64,000 nt of DNA, taken from the NCBI GenBank assembly GCA_003859965.1, contig RQYR01000013.1:1-64000 (forward strand), written 5' to 3'. This DNA comes from Comamonadaceae bacterium OH2545_COT-014. Its GTDB lineage: Bacteria > Pseudomonadota > Gammaproteobacteria > Burkholderiales > Burkholderiaceae_C. Below, piece after piece: positions 48,146 to 57,338 of this stretch; positions within the stretch are counted from its first letter, which is position 1, and each line of letters opens with the position of its first letter. A program made the translations under genes and the position numbers. Under the pieces are notes generated by a model. The model saw nothing but the letters and a program-made list of their open reading frames with translations, did no database searches and was not told the origin of the DNA.

Positions 48146-49453
48146 TTAGCCGGGCAGCTGGACGTCGCGGCGGGCGGGGCCGGTGTAAAGCTGGCGCGGG
48201 CGGCCGATCTTGTATTCGGGATCGGCAATCATCTCGTTGAGCTGGGCGATCCAGCCCACGGTGCGCGCCAGCGCGAAGATGCCGGTGAACAGGTTGACCG
48301 GGATGCCGATGGCGCGCTGCACGATGCCGGAGTAGAAGTCCACGTTCGGGTAGAGCTTGCGCTGCACGAAGTAGTCGTCCTCCAGCGCGATTTGCTCCAG
48401 CTTCTTGGCCAGGGCGAACAGCGGGTCGTTTTCCAGACCCAGTTCGGCCAGCACCTCGTTGCAGGTTTCCTGCATCAGCTTGGCGCGCGGATCGTAGTTC
48501 TTGTAGACGCGGTGGCCAAAGCCCATCAGGCGCACGCCGGAGTTCTTGTCCTTGACCTTTTCCATGAACTCGCCCACCTTGGCCACGCCGCCCATGCGCT
48601 GGATGTCTTCCAGCATGTTCAGGCAGGCCTCGTTGGCGCCGCCGTGGGCCGGGCCCCACAGGCAGGCCACGCCAGCGGCGATGGCGGCGAACGGGTTGGT
48701 GCCCGAGGAGCCGCACAGGCGCACGGTGGAGGTGGAGGCGTTCTGCTCGTGGTCGGCGTGCAGGATGAAGATACGGTCCAGCGCCTTTTCAATCACCGGG
48801 TTGACCTTGTATTCCTCGCACGGGGTGCCGAACATCATGCGCAGGAAGTTGCCGGCGTAGCTCAGGTGGTTTTGCGGGTACATGTACGGCTCGCCCTTGC
48901 CGTACTTGTAGGCCATGGCCACCAGCGTGGGCAGCTTGGCGATGAGCTGGATGGCGGCGCGGTCGCGGTGCTCGGGGTTATGGATGTCGGTGTTCTCGTG
49001 GTAGAAGGCCGACATGCCGCCCACCAGGCCGGTGAGCACGGCCATGGGATGCGCGTCGCGGCGGAAGCCGCGCAGGAAGAACTGCATCTGCTCGTTCACC
49101 ATGGTGTGCTTGAGCACGAGCTGGTGGAAGTCTTCACGTTGCTGGGCGTTGGGCAGCTCGCCCTTGAGCAGCAGGTAGCAGGTGTCGAGGTAATCGCACT
49201 TTTCGGCCAGCTGCTCGATGGGGTAGCCGCGGTAGAGCAGCTCGCCCTTGTCGCCGTCGATGTAGGTGATGGCGGACTGGCACGACGCGGTGGACAGAAA
49301 GCCCGGGTCGTACGTGAACATGCCGGTTTGCGCGTAGAGCTTGCGGATGTCGATCACGTCGGGGCCGATGGTGCCCTGGTAGATGGGAAGCTCGACGTTG
49401 CCGGGGGTGCCGCTGGCAAACGACAGCGTCGCCTTGTTGTCGGAAAGTTTCAT
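48146..49453 (-). CDS. gltA: Citrate synthase
   Basis: 435-aa type II (hexameric, NADH-sensitive type) citrate synthase. Start [15 protein letters not shown]; motifs [41 protein letters not shown] with a catalytic His, [15 protein letters not shown] and [14 protein letters not shown] with the second His. Ends the sdhCDAB-sdhE-gltA gene run on the minus strand, with 62 bp to sdhE. Confidence 0.97.
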   Translation of the reverse strand: MKLSDNKATLSFASGTPGNVELPIYQGTIGPDVIDIRKLYAQTGMFTYDPGFLSTASCQSAITYIDGDKGELLYRGYPIEQLAEKCDYLDTCYLLLKGELPNAQQREDFHQLVLKHTMVNEQMQFFLRGFRRDAHPMAVLTGLVGGMSAFYHENTDIHNPEHRDRAAIQLIAKLPTLVAMAYKYGKGEPYMYPQNHLSYAGNFLRMMFGTPCEEYKVNPVIEKALDRIFILHADHEQNASTSTVRLCGSSGTNPFAAIAAGVACLWGPAHGGANEACLNMLEDIQRMGGVAKVGEFMEKVKDKNSGVRLMGFGHRVYKNYDPRAKLMQETCNEVLAELGLENDPLFALAKKLEQIALEDDYFVQRKLYPNVDFYSGIVQRAIGIPVNLFTGIFALARTVGWIAQLNEMIADPEYKIGRPRQLYTGPARRDVQLPG

Positions 49454-49515
49454 GAATCGTCTCCTCGGAGGTGTCGATGGAAAAAGGCGGTGCGGAGGCA
49501 GGGCGGGGGCGCGCT

Positions 49516-49788
49516 TCAGGCGCGCAGCATGCCCAGTATTTGCCGCACCGGCGGCGTGTCTAGCGGGCCCGTCAACTCGGTGCGGGCCAGCAGCAGATCC
49601 AGCAGCTCGTTGTCGGGCAGATCCATCAGCTGCATCAGCGCCTGGGCCTGCGTGGCGGTGAGGGCGGCGCCGTGGCGGGTGAAGAAGCCCTCGATCAGCA
49701 AATCGTTTTCAAGCATGCCTCGGCGGCACCGCCACTGGAGCTTGCCGAGCTGGTGCGCGTCGAGGCGTTCTTCTTCGCTGTGCTGCAT
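49516..49788 (-). CDS. sdhE: Succinate dehydrogenase assembly factor 2 (FAD assembly)
   Basis: 90-aa SdhE/SDHAF2 protein promoting covalent FAD attachment to SdhA. The conserved motif [16 protein letters not shown] (RGxxE) and the acidic [15 protein letters not shown] helix are clear. It lies 18 bp downstream of sdhB, as in many betaproteobacteria. Confidence 0.94.
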   Translation of the reverse strand: MQHSEEERLDAHQLGKLQWRCRRGMLENDLLIEGFFTRHGAALTATQAQALMQLMDLPDNELLDLLLARTELTGPLDTPPVRQILGMLRA

Positions 49789-49806
49789 GGCGATGGGGGC
49801 AGGACG

Positions 49807-50511
49807 TCAGACGGCGCGGCGCACCATCAACTCCTTGATTTTGCCGATGGCGCGCGTGGGGTTCAAACCCTTGGGGCACACGTCCACGCAGTTCATGATG
49901 GTGTGGCAGCGGAACAGGCGGTAGGGGTCTTCCAGGTTGTCAAGACGGGCGCCCGTGGCCTGGTCACGGCTGTCGGCGATGAAGCGGTAAGCCTGCAGCA
50001 AGCCGGCGGGGCCGACGAACTTGTCGGGGTTCCACCAGAAGCTGGGGCAGCTGGTGGAGCAGCTGGCGCACAGAATGCATTCGTACAGGCCGTTGAGCTC
50101 CTCGCGCTCCTCGGGTGACTGCAGGCGCTCTTTTTCGGGCGGCGGCGTGTCGTTGATGAGGTAGGGCTTGATGGAGTCGTACTGCGCGAAGAACTGCGTC
50201 ATGTCCACGATCAGGTCGCGCACCACGGGCAGGCCGGGCAGGGGTTTGAGGACGATGGGATCCTTCAGCGTGCGCAGGTTGGTCAGGCAGGCCAGGCCGT
50301 TCTTGCCGTTGATGTTCATGGCGTCGGAGCCGCACACGCCTTCGCGGCACGAGCGGCGAAACGACAGCGAGGGATCCTTGGCCTTGAGCTTGACCAGCGC
50401 GTCCAGCAGCATGCGCTCGTTGCCTTCGAGTTCGATCTCGATGGTTTCCATGCGCGGCTTGGCGTCCTTGTCCGGGTCGTAGCGGTAGATCTTGAAAGTG
50501 CGTTTTTGCAT
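49807..50511 (-). CDS. sdhB: Succinate dehydrogenase iron-sulfur subunit
   Basis: 234-aa electron-transfer subunit. [2Fe-2S] ligands lie in [21 protein letters not shown]; the [4Fe-4S] and [3Fe-4S] clusters use [12 protein letters not shown] and [14 protein letters not shown]. Passes electrons from SdhA flavin to quinone at SdhCD. 30 bp after sdhA. Confidence 0.97.
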   Translation of the reverse strand: MQKRTFKIYRYDPDKDAKPRMETIEIELEGNERMLLDALVKLKAKDPSLSFRRSCREGVCGSDAMNINGKNGLACLTNLRTLKDPIVLKPLPGLPVVRDLIVDMTQFFAQYDSIKPYLINDTPPPEKERLQSPEEREELNGLYECILCASCSTSCPSFWWNPDKFVGPAGLLQAYRFIADSRDQATGARLDNLEDPYRLFRCHTIMNCVDVCPKGLNPTRAIGKIKELMVRRAV

Positions 50512-50541
50512 CGTGTTTTTTCCTTGTGACCGGACGGGAGA

Positions 50542-52347
50542 TCAGAACGTGCGAACCTTGGGCGGCACGGTGTCCACGGTGAGCGGCTTGGTGCGCACGG
50601 GCTTGTAGCTCAGGCTGTTGCTGGCGCTGTGCCACAGTGTGTGCTTCATCCAGTTGGCGTCGTCACGGCCCAGGGGAGCCACGGGGTCGTCGGCCGGGCG
50701 CTCGTAGTCAAGCACGGTGTGGGCGCCGCGGCATTCGGTGCGGGCAGCGGCGGAGACCATGGTGGCCTGGGCCACTTCGATCAGGTTTTCCACCTCCAGC
50801 GCCTCAATGCGGGCGGTGTTGAATACCTTGGAATGGTCTTTCAGCCCGATGGCCATGGCGCGCTCGCGCAGGGCAGCGACCTTGGTCACGCCTTCGTTCA
50901 TGCTGGCCTGCGTGCGGAACACGCCCGCGTGCTGCTGCATGGTGTTGCGGATGTCGTTGGCCACGGTTTGCGAGTATTCGCCGCTGTCGTTGGATTCGAT
51001 CTTGTTCAGGCGGGCCAGCGAGAAGTCGGCCGCGTCGGCCGGCAGCGGCTTGTGCGCGCCTTTTTCGTGGAACTTGATGATGTGGTTGCCCGCCGCGCGG
51101 CCGAACACCAGCAGGTCCAGCAGCGAGTTGGTGCCCAGGCGGTTGGCGCCGTGCACGCTGACGCAGGAGCATTCGCCCACGGCGTACAGGCCATTGACAA
51201 CCTCGTTGTCGGCGCTGGCGGTCTGGATGGCGACCTGCCCGTTGATGTTGGTCGGGATGCCGCCCATCTGGTAATGGATGGTGGGCACCACGGGAATGGG
51301 TTCCTTGGTGATGTCCACGTTGGCGAAGTTGATGCCGATCTCGTACACCGAGGGCAGGCGCTTGTGGATGGTTTCGGCGCCCAGGTGGTCGAGCTTGAGC
51401 ACCACGTAGTCCTTGTTGGGGCCGCAGCCGCGCCCTTCCTTGATCTCCTGGTCCATGGAGCGCGAAACGAAGTCGCGCGGCGCCAGGTCTTTCAGGGTGG
51501 GGGCGTAGCGCTCCATAAAGCGCTCGCCATTGCTGTTGAGCAAGATGGCGCCTTCGCCACGGCAGCCCTCGGTCAGCAGCACGCCCGCGCCAGCCACGCC
51601 GGTGGGGTGGAACTGCCAGAACTCCATGTCCTGCAGCGGAATGCCGGCGCGCGCGGCCATGCCCAGGCCGTCGCCGGTGTTGATGAAGGCGTTGGTGCTG
51701 GCCGCGAAGATGCGGCCCGCGCCGCCGGTGGCCAGCAGCACGGTTTTTGCGTGCAGAATGTAGAGGTCGCCGGTTTCCATCTCGAGCGCGGTCACGCCCA
51801 CCACGTCGCCCTCGGCGTCGCGGATCAGGTCCAGCGCCATCCATTCGACGAAGAAGCTGGTGCGCGCCTTCACGTTCTGCTGGTACAGCGTGTGCAGCAT
51901 GGCGTGACCCGTGCGGTCGGCGGCGGCGCAGGCGCGCTGCACGGGCTTTTCGCCGTAGTTGGCGGTGTGCCCCCCGAAGGGGCGCTGGTAGATGGTGCCA
52001 TCGGGGTTGCGGTCGAACGGCATGCCCATGTGCTCCAGGTCATAGACCACGGCCGGCGCCTCGCGGCACATGAATTCGATGGCGTCCTGGTCACCCAGCC
52101 AGTCGCTGCCCTTGATGGTGTCGTAGAAGTGGTAGTGCCAGTTGTCCTCGCTCATGTTGCCCAGCGATGCGCCGACGCCGCCTTGCGCGGCCACGGTGTG
52201 CGAGCGGGTGGGAAAAACCTTGGAGAGCACGGCCACTTGCAGGCCCGCGCGCGCCAGTTGCAGCGAGGCGCGCATGCCGGAACCGCCAGCGCCGACGATG
52301 ACCACGTCAAACTTGCGGACGGTGATGTTGTCTTTGGTGTATGTCAT
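50542..52347 (-). CDS. sdhA: Succinate dehydrogenase flavoprotein subunit
   Basis: 601 aa from ATG 52347 (MTYTKDNITVRKFDVVIVGAGGSG). FAD-binding GAGGSGMRASLQLA, the covalent-FAD histidine in TRSHTVAAQGGVGASLGN, the active-site HPTGVAGAGVLLTEGCRGEGA and the R/H residues in MGGIPTNINGQV and GANRLGTNSLLDLLVFGR. A longer open frame to 52512 lacks family similarity. Oxidises succinate to fumarate; both fumarases downstream are in the same window. Confidence 0.97.
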   Translation of the reverse strand: MTYTKDNITVRKFDVVIVGAGGSGMRASLQLARAGLQVAVLSKVFPTRSHTVAAQGGVGASLGNMSEDNWHYHFYDTIKGSDWLGDQDAIEFMCREAPAVVYDLEHMGMPFDRNPDGTIYQRPFGGHTANYGEKPVQRACAAADRTGHAMLHTLYQQNVKARTSFFVEWMALDLIRDAEGDVVGVTALEMETGDLYILHAKTVLLATGGAGRIFAASTNAFINTGDGLGMAARAGIPLQDMEFWQFHPTGVAGAGVLLTEGCRGEGAILLNSNGERFMERYAPTLKDLAPRDFVSRSMDQEIKEGRGCGPNKDYVVLKLDHLGAETIHKRLPSVYEIGINFANVDITKEPIPVVPTIHYQMGGIPTNINGQVAIQTASADNEVVNGLYAVGECSCVSVHGANRLGTNSLLDLLVFGRAAGNHIIKFHEKGAHKPLPADAADFSLARLNKIESNDSGEYSQTVANDIRNTMQQHAGVFRTQASMNEGVTKVAALRERAMAIGLKDHSKVFNTARIEALEVENLIEVAQATMVSAAARTECRGAHTVLDYERPADDPVAPLGRDDANWMKHTLWHSASNSLSYKPVRTKPLTVDTVPPKVRTF

Positions 52348-52384
52348 GTTCGTGGGGACGATGCGATAAGTCGGGGCGCGGCGG

Positions 52385-52750
52385 TCACAGGCGCCACAGA
52401 ACCTGGATGGCCCAGCCGGCGCAGCCGACCAGCCAGACGATGGTGAAGACCTGGAGCGCCAGGCGCAGACCGACGGGCTTGACGTAGTCCATCCAGATGT
52501 CGCGCACGCCAACCCAGATGTGCCAGATCATCGCGACGATGACGGCGAAGGTCAGCACCTTCATCCACTGCGTGGAGAAGATGCCGGCCCAGGTGTCGTA
52601 GCCGATGGGGCCGCTGGCCAGCAGCACTTGTGCCAGCAGCACCAGGGTGAACAGCGCCATCAGGGCGCCGGTGATGCGTTGCACGAGCCAGTCGCGCAGG
52701 CCATAGTGCGCGCCGACGACCGTGCGCTTGGAGCCGTAGTTCACTGCCAT
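52385..52750 (-). CDS. sdhD: Succinate dehydrogenase membrane anchor SdhD
   Basis: 121 aa with three TM helices (ITGALMALFTLVLLAQVLL, LTFAVIVAMIWHIWVGV, ALQVFTIVWLVGCAGWAI). The GLRDWLVQRITG start and WHIWVGVRDIWMDYVKP loop with Asp-Tyr match SdhD and its quinone site. 37 bp upstream of sdhA. Confidence 0.94.
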   Translation of the reverse strand: MAVNYGSKRTVVGAHYGLRDWLVQRITGALMALFTLVLLAQVLLASGPIGYDTWAGIFSTQWMKVLTFAVIVAMIWHIWVGVRDIWMDYVKPVGLRLALQVFTIVWLVGCAGWAIQVLWRL

Positions 52751-52782
52751 TTTTCGATTTCCTCTTGTTGGTCCAATGCGTT

Positions 52783-53214
52783 TCAGTACAAGCCGAACAG
52801 CTTGGCGCCCAGTGCAACCGTCAGGACAATGCTGAGCACCAGGGTGGCAACCGCCGAGGTTTTGCCGAACTCCTTGCTGACGGCGTGGGAAGCGTCCATG
52901 TACAGGTGGCGCACACCAGCGATCAGGTGGTGCAGGTAGGCCCAGATGAGGCCCAGCGCCACCAGCTTGACGAACCAGCCGGGAAAGACCCAGATGCCGT
53001 GGTCGAATGCGGCAGTGAACTGCAGGAACGAGATTTCCGAGGAAACGGATTTGTCGAACAGCCAGATAATGAACGGCAGCAGAAAGAACATCAGCGCACC
53101 GCTGACGCGATGCAGAATCGACACGATGCCTGCCGGCGGGAGCCGGTAGGTGCGCACGTCGTTCAGGATGTTGATGTTGCGGAATTCAGGCCGTTTGCGG
53201 GCGGCTTCACTCAT
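52783..53214 (-). CDS. sdhC: Succinate dehydrogenase cytochrome b556 subunit SdhC
   Basis: 143 aa from ATG 53214 (MSEAARKRPEFRNINILNDV), SD AAGGAAG 9 bases before; a GTG three codons upstream is less likely. RPLxP-like YRLPPAGIVSILHRVSGALMF (quinone site) and YLHHLIAGVRHLYMD with the likely haem ligand His96 identify SdhC. First gene of sdhCDAB-sdhE-gltA. Confidence 0.95.
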   Translation of the reverse strand: MSEAARKRPEFRNINILNDVRTYRLPPAGIVSILHRVSGALMFFLLPFIIWLFDKSVSSEISFLQFTAAFDHGIWVFPGWFVKLVALGLIWAYLHHLIAGVRHLYMDASHAVSKEFGKTSAVATLVLSIVLTVALGAKLFGLY

Positions 53215-53264
53215 GGGCGTCACTTCCTTTTTCGTGGGCGGTGTATGCGCTGGGGCGGGGGCGT

Positions 53265-53282
53265 TTGTCCCGTGCGGGACAA
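53265..53282. promoter_or_regulatory. Palindromic operator candidate before sdhC
   Basis: TTGTCCCG-TG-CGGGACAA is a perfect 8+8 palindrome 51 bp upstream of sdhC. A possible -10 (TAGAAT, minus strand, 53290-53295) lies just upstream of it, so a bound protein would block transcription. The cognate factor is unknown. Confidence 0.55.
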
Positions 53283-53399
53283 TCTGTAAATTCTATTGCA
53301 ATGCTGCCAGCGGCTTGGCGGGCGGGTGGGGCACTGGGCGGAAAGGGGCTTTGTCCGGAGTCATCTTCGTGGGGCGCGCGAGGCGGCGGCAAGGGGCCT

Positions 53400-54176
53400 T
53401 CAGCTCAGGCGGTTGTGATAGTGGCGCGTATCGGTGCGGTAAAGCCCCCGGCGCAGTTCCATGGGCAGATCGTTGTAGGTGCAGGCGATGCGCTCAACAC
53501 TGAGCAGGGGGGTGGCCGGGGTTACTCCCAGTAGCTTGGCCTGGCCCGGATCTGGCAGCACGGCGCGGATTTTTTCATCGGCGCGCACCATGCGCACGCC
53601 AAACTCGGTTTCGAAAAAGGCATACATCGGCCCCTGGCAGGCTGACAGGCGCTCTGCCGTCAAGCCCTTGAAAGGGCCGCCCGGCAGCCACAGGTCTTCC
53701 AAAATGGTGGGCACGCCGCCGAATGCCAGCACGCGCCGGAGCTGAAAGACCGCATCGCCTGTGCGCAGTGCAAGGGCGCGGGCTACGTCGGCGCTGGCGC
53801 GCTGGCGCCGGCATTCGACCACGGTGCGCTGCGCGGGCTGGTCCGTGGGGCTGTCGCCGTCGGGCACCAGACGCAGAAAACGGTATTGGACATGCCGCTC
53901 GGCATGGGTGGCCACGAAAGTGCCACGCCCCTGGCGGCGCACCAGCAAATGCTCGGCGGCGAGCTCGTCAATGGCTTTGCGCACGGTGCCTTGGCTGACG
54001 CGAAAGCGCGCGGCCAGCTCCAGTTCGCTGGGGATGACTTCGCCGGGCTTCCACTCGCCTTGCTGCAGGCTGTGCAGTATGAGCTGCTTGATTTGCTGGT
54101 AAAGCGGGCTGAAGGCAGGCGTTCCCGCGCCGGTGGCCGCGTCGTTGTCAGTGGGGGAGGGGGGGGCGGTGGCCAT
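53400..54176 (-). CDS. GntR-family (HutC/UTRA) transcriptional regulator
   Basis: 258 aa from ATG 54176; the open frame starts 17 codons earlier without an SD. N-terminal wHTH: LYQQIKQLILHSLQQGEWKPGEVIPSELELAARFRVSQGTVRKAIDELAAEHLLVRRQGRGTFVA-type order (about 25-90). C-terminal UTRA ligand domain (about 110-250) ends ERIACTYNDLPMELRRGLYRTD. It sits between sdhC and mdh, divergent from mdh, the usual place of a TCA-cycle regulator in Burkholderiales. Codons 4-7 form a run of eight C. The ligand is not known from sequence. Confidence 0.9.
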   Translation of the reverse strand: MATAPPSPTDNDAATGAGTPAFSPLYQQIKQLILHSLQQGEWKPGEVIPSELELAARFRVSQGTVRKAIDELAAEHLLVRRQGRGTFVATHAERHVQYRFLRLVPDGDSPTDQPAQRTVVECRRQRASADVARALALRTGDAVFQLRRVLAFGGVPTILEDLWLPGGPFKGLTAERLSACQGPMYAFFETEFGVRMVRADEKIRAVLPDPGQAKLLGVTPATPLLSVERIACTYNDLPMELRRGLYRTDTRHYHNRLS

Positions 54177-54232
54177 GCGGGCTGGCGTGATTTGCGAATT
54201 GCTGGAGCGGCTTTGAAAACCGCGCAATCATA

Positions 54233-54244
54233 TCTTATATAAGA
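54233..54244. promoter_or_regulatory. Palindrome in the gntR-mdh divergent region
   Basis: TCTTATATAAGA, a perfect 12-bp palindrome, lies in the 277-bp region between gntR and mdh starts. GntR/HutC proteins bind short AT-rich palindromes of this kind, so autoregulation and control of mdh are plausible. The TATAAG could itself be part of a -10. Confidence 0.55.
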
Positions 54245-54453
54245 CACAAGACAAATTGACCGGCCCGGGGTTCGCGGATACACTTGCGGGCAGAATTCGG
54301 CTGTCCGCGCGTGGCTTGTGACTTGTGAGAACGCAAGAGCGTGCGCCAATCTGCCGGCGCTGGAGGCTGTCGTTGAACGACCCGGCCCGGCGTGCCGCCA
54401 CCAACCGGGTGGCATCTTTTCATGCACGATCATCAACTCAGGAGATTTCCCTT

Positions 54454-55440
54454 ATGAGCAAGAAACCCGTTCGCGTCGCCGTCACTGGCGCTGCTGGCCA
54501 GATCGGTTACGCCCTGCTGTTCCGCATTGCCTCCGGCGAAATGCTGGGCAAGGATCAGCCGGTGATCCTGCAGCTGCTGGAAATCCCCGACGAGAAAGCG
54601 CAAAAGGCGCTCAAGGGCGTGATGATGGAGCTGGAAGACTGCGCCTTCCCGCTGCTGGCCGGCATGGAGGCGCACAGCGACCCCATGACCGCCTTCAAGG
54701 ACACCGACTACGCGCTGCTCGTGGGCGCCCGCCCGCGCGGCCCCGGCATGGAGCGCGCCGACCTGCTGGCCGCCAACGCCCAGATCTTCACGGCCCAAGG
54801 CAAGGCGCTCAACGCCGTGGCCAGCCGCAACGTGAAGGTGCTGGTGGTGGGCAACCCGGCCAACACCAATGCCTACATCGCCATGAAGTCCGCGCCCGAC
54901 CTGCCGGCCAAGAACTTCACCGCCATGCTGCGTCTGGATCACAACCGCGCCGCCAGCCAGATTGCCGCCAAGACCGGCAAGCCCGTCAAGGACATCAAGA
55001 AGCTCGCCGTCTGGGGCAACCACAGCCCGACCATGTACGCCGACTACCGCTTCGCCACCATCGATGGCCAGAGCGTCAAGGACATGATCAACGACCAGGA
55101 ATGGAACAAGAACGTGTTCCTGCCCACCGTGGGCAAGCGCGGCGCCGCCATCATTGAGGCGCGCGGCCTGTCCTCTGCCGCCAGCGCGGCCAATGCCGCC
55201 ATCGACCACATGCGCGACTGGGCGCTGGGCACGAATGGCGAGTGGGTCACCATGGGCATTCCTTCGCAGGGCTGGTACGGCATTCCGAAGGACGTGATGT
55301 TCGGCTTCCCCGTCACTTGCGAAAACGGCGAGTACAAGGTGGTCGAGGGTCTGGAAATCGACGCTTTCAGCCAAGAGTGCATCGACAAGACGCTGGCCGA
55401 GCTGGAAGGCGAGAAGGACGGCGTCAAGCACCTGCTGTAA
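54454..55440 (+). CDS. mdh: Malate dehydrogenase
   Basis: 328-aa NAD-dependent enzyme. Start [22 protein letters not shown] with AGGAGATTT 7-12 bases before. TGAAGQIG Rossmann motif, [40 protein letters not shown] and the catalytic His in [10 protein letters not shown] match the group of MDH related to cytosolic/chloroplast-type enzymes common in betaproteobacteria. Oxidises malate to oxaloacetate for GltA. Confidence 0.97.
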   Translation: MSKKPVRVAVTGAAGQIGYALLFRIASGEMLGKDQPVILQLLEIPDEKAQKALKGVMMELEDCAFPLLAGMEAHSDPMTAFKDTDYALLVGARPRGPGMERADLLAANAQIFTAQGKALNAVASRNVKVLVVGNPANTNAYIAMKSAPDLPAKNFTAMLRLDHNRAASQIAAKTGKPVKDIKKLAVWGNHSPTMYADYRFATIDGQSVKDMINDQEWNKNVFLPTVGKRGAAIIEARGLSSAASAANAAIDHMRDWALGTNGEWVTMGIPSQGWYGIPKDVMFGFPVTCENGEYKVVEGLEIDAFSQECIDKTLAELEGEKDGVKHLL

Positions 55441-55479
55441 ACCGGATATGCGCCCCCGCCGGCTCTTGGGTGGCAAGCT

Positions 55480-55542
55480 AAGTTGCTATGAATTAAGTAG
55501 CTTCTTGCGCCCGATTGGTGGGCGGTGGCGCCTGTTTGATTT
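55480..55542 (+). repeat. Dispersed palindromic ATAGC element, copy
   Basis: AGTTGCTATGAATTAAGTAGCTTCTT, shortened here as box GCTATGAATTAAGTAGC, then GCGCC (55507-55511) pairing with GGCGC (55527-55531) and a TGTTTGATTT end. Intergenic, directly upstream of the lyase gene. Confidence 0.75.
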
Positions 55543-55571
55543 GCTTTTTTGGGCGATTGATCTCTTCTGCC

Positions 55572-56546
55572 GTGACTCATCCACGCGATGTGCTGCTGGG
55601 GGCGCAAGCCAGTGCAGGCTTGCTGCCCGTTTGTGACCACTACAGTGGCGTTGAAGCGCGTATGCGCAAAAGTCTTCAGCTGCAGGCCGAAATGCGGCAG
55701 GAATTTGGCGCCTGCGTGTTCGACGTGACGCTGGACTGCGAAGACGGCGCGCCCGTGGGCGGCGAGGCCGAGCACGCGCTTCTTGTCAGCGAGTTGGCGC
55801 TTTCCGCGCCGGATGGCGCCCGCGTCGGGGTGCGCGTGCATCCGGTCGATCACCCCGCATTCGCGAATGACGTGGCCACCATCGCGGGAAGCGCTGGCCA
55901 TCGCCTGGCCTATTTGATGGTGCCCAAGGTCGAAACGGTGCATGAAGTGCAGCGCGCGGAGCAGGCCTTGCTGGACGCCTTTCCCGCAGGGCTGCCGTTG
56001 CATGTGCTGATCGAGTCGCCCGGCGCAGTGCACCGTGCGTTCGATATTGCGGCCCATGCGCGCGTGCAGTCGCTCAGCTTCGGGCTGATGGATTTCGTGT
56101 CGGCACATGCGGGCGCCATACCGGCGGAGGGCATGGGCATTCACGGCCAGTTCAGCCACCCGCTGGTGCGCCGGGCCAAGCTGGAAATTGCCTCTGCCGC
56201 CCATGCGTTCGGCAAGGTGCCTTCGCACGGCGTGGTGACCGAATTCAAGGACACGGCGGCCTTGCGCGATGCAGCGCGCCGTGCGGCGTGCGAATTCGGC
56301 TACACGCGCATGTGGAGCATTCACCCGGACCAGATTCGCCCCATTCTGCAAGCCTTTTCCCCTGGCGATCGGCAAGTGGATGAGGCGGTGGCCATTCTGC
56401 TGTCTGCACAGCGGGCAGGGTGGGCGCCCATCAGTTACCAGGGGCGCTTGCATGACCGGGCGAGCTACCGGCATTTCTGGCAATTGCTGGAGCGTGCCCA
56501 TGCCACCGGCCGCGCTTTGCCTGCGGAAGCGAAAGCGTGGTTCTAA
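55572..56546 (+). CDS. HpcH/HpaI or CitE-like CoA-ester lyase/aldolase
   Basis: 324 aa from GTG 55572 (reads [12 protein letters not shown]); the upstream part of the open frame overlaps the palindromic element and is rejected. TIM-barrel lyase motifs: [12 protein letters not shown] (metal-binding Glu/Asp), [42 protein letters not shown] and [12 protein letters not shown]. Close in pattern to citrate-lyase-beta/malyl-CoA-lyase-like proteins encoded beside mdh and acn in Burkholderiales. The exact CoA ester is unknown. Confidence 0.87.
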   Translation: MTHPRDVLLGAQASAGLLPVCDHYSGVEARMRKSLQLQAEMRQEFGACVFDVTLDCEDGAPVGGEAEHALLVSELALSAPDGARVGVRVHPVDHPAFANDVATIAGSAGHRLAYLMVPKVETVHEVQRAEQALLDAFPAGLPLHVLIESPGAVHRAFDIAAHARVQSLSFGLMDFVSAHAGAIPAEGMGIHGQFSHPLVRRAKLEIASAAHAFGKVPSHGVVTEFKDTAALRDAARRAACEFGYTRMWSIHPDQIRPILQAFSPGDRQVDEAVAILLSAQRAGWAPISYQGRLHDRASYRHFWQLLERAHATGRALPAEAKAWF

Positions 56547-56643
56547 GCGCCTTTTTCACCACATGCCTTCGGGCGGGTTTCAGCAGAAAGTGGCGGCGCA
56601 TGCCATCATTGCCGCCCTTTCCCTTTTTGAAGGCTTTTGTCAT

Positions 56644-57222
56644 ATGAAACCGATGCTTCTTGCCGCTGCTCTCGCGCTGACCCTGCCCATGGGGGCTGCC
56701 CAGGCGCAGTCAGCCGGCGCTGCCAAGAAACCTGCTGCGGCCAGCGCGAAGAAGGCGCCTGCCAAAAAGGCCACCGCCAAGAAAAAGAGCGCTTCAGCCA
56801 AGCGGCGCGTGCCCGCCAAGACGGCCAAGGCAGTTGAAAAGGTCACGCCGGTGCAGTCGCTCACGCAGCGACTGACGCCTGCCGAGCTGGCCATCGCCCA
56901 GTACATTCATACAGGCCGCATCCAGTGCGCACTGGGCGCCAACGTCACGGTCACTGCGGATGAGAAGAATCCCGGCTTCTTCCACGTCAGCGCTGGCAAG
57001 CAGCGCTATTACATGCACCCGGTGGAAAGCCGCACGGGAGCCATCCGTCTTGAAGACAACCGCGCAGGCGCCATGTGGCTGCAGTTGGGCAACAAGTCCA
57101 TGCTGATGGATCAAAAGCGTGGCCAGCGCGTGGCAGACGAATGTGCCGCCCCGGCCCAGCGTGAATTTGCGGCCCAGCTGGGCAACCAGCCGAAAGAAGG
57201 CAGCTTGCTCGGCCAGCCCTGA
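56644..57222 (+). CDS. Secreted hypothetical protein with Lys/Ala-rich tract
   Basis: 192 aa starting MKPMLLAAALALTLPMGAAQAQ, a clear signal peptide. Residues ~24-68 are Lys/Ala-rich (KKAPAKKATAKKKSASAKRR), resembling histone-like tails; the rest (about 75-170) is a compact domain with RIQCALGANVTVTADEKNPG, YYMHPVESRTGAIRLE and VADEC, i.e. two Cys that may pair. Similar proteins occur between mdh and acn genes in related genera. Probably periplasmic; function unknown. Confidence 0.8.
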   Translation: MKPMLLAAALALTLPMGAAQAQSAGAAKKPAAASAKKAPAKKATAKKKSASAKRRVPAKTAKAVEKVTPVQSLTQRLTPAELAIAQYIHTGRIQCALGANVTVTADEKNPGFFHVSAGKQRYYMHPVESRTGAIRLEDNRAGAMWLQLGNKSMLMDQKRGQRVADECAAPAQREFAAQLGNQPKEGSLLGQP

Positions 57223-57338
57223 GCGGCTGCAACGCGCCTGCCAGTGCTGCTGGCAGGCAGCGCAACGTGGTCACGCATTCTTGAGCCAAAGAAAAAACAG
57301 ATACCAGGACATTTACCGTTATCCAGGAGAAAACCCAC

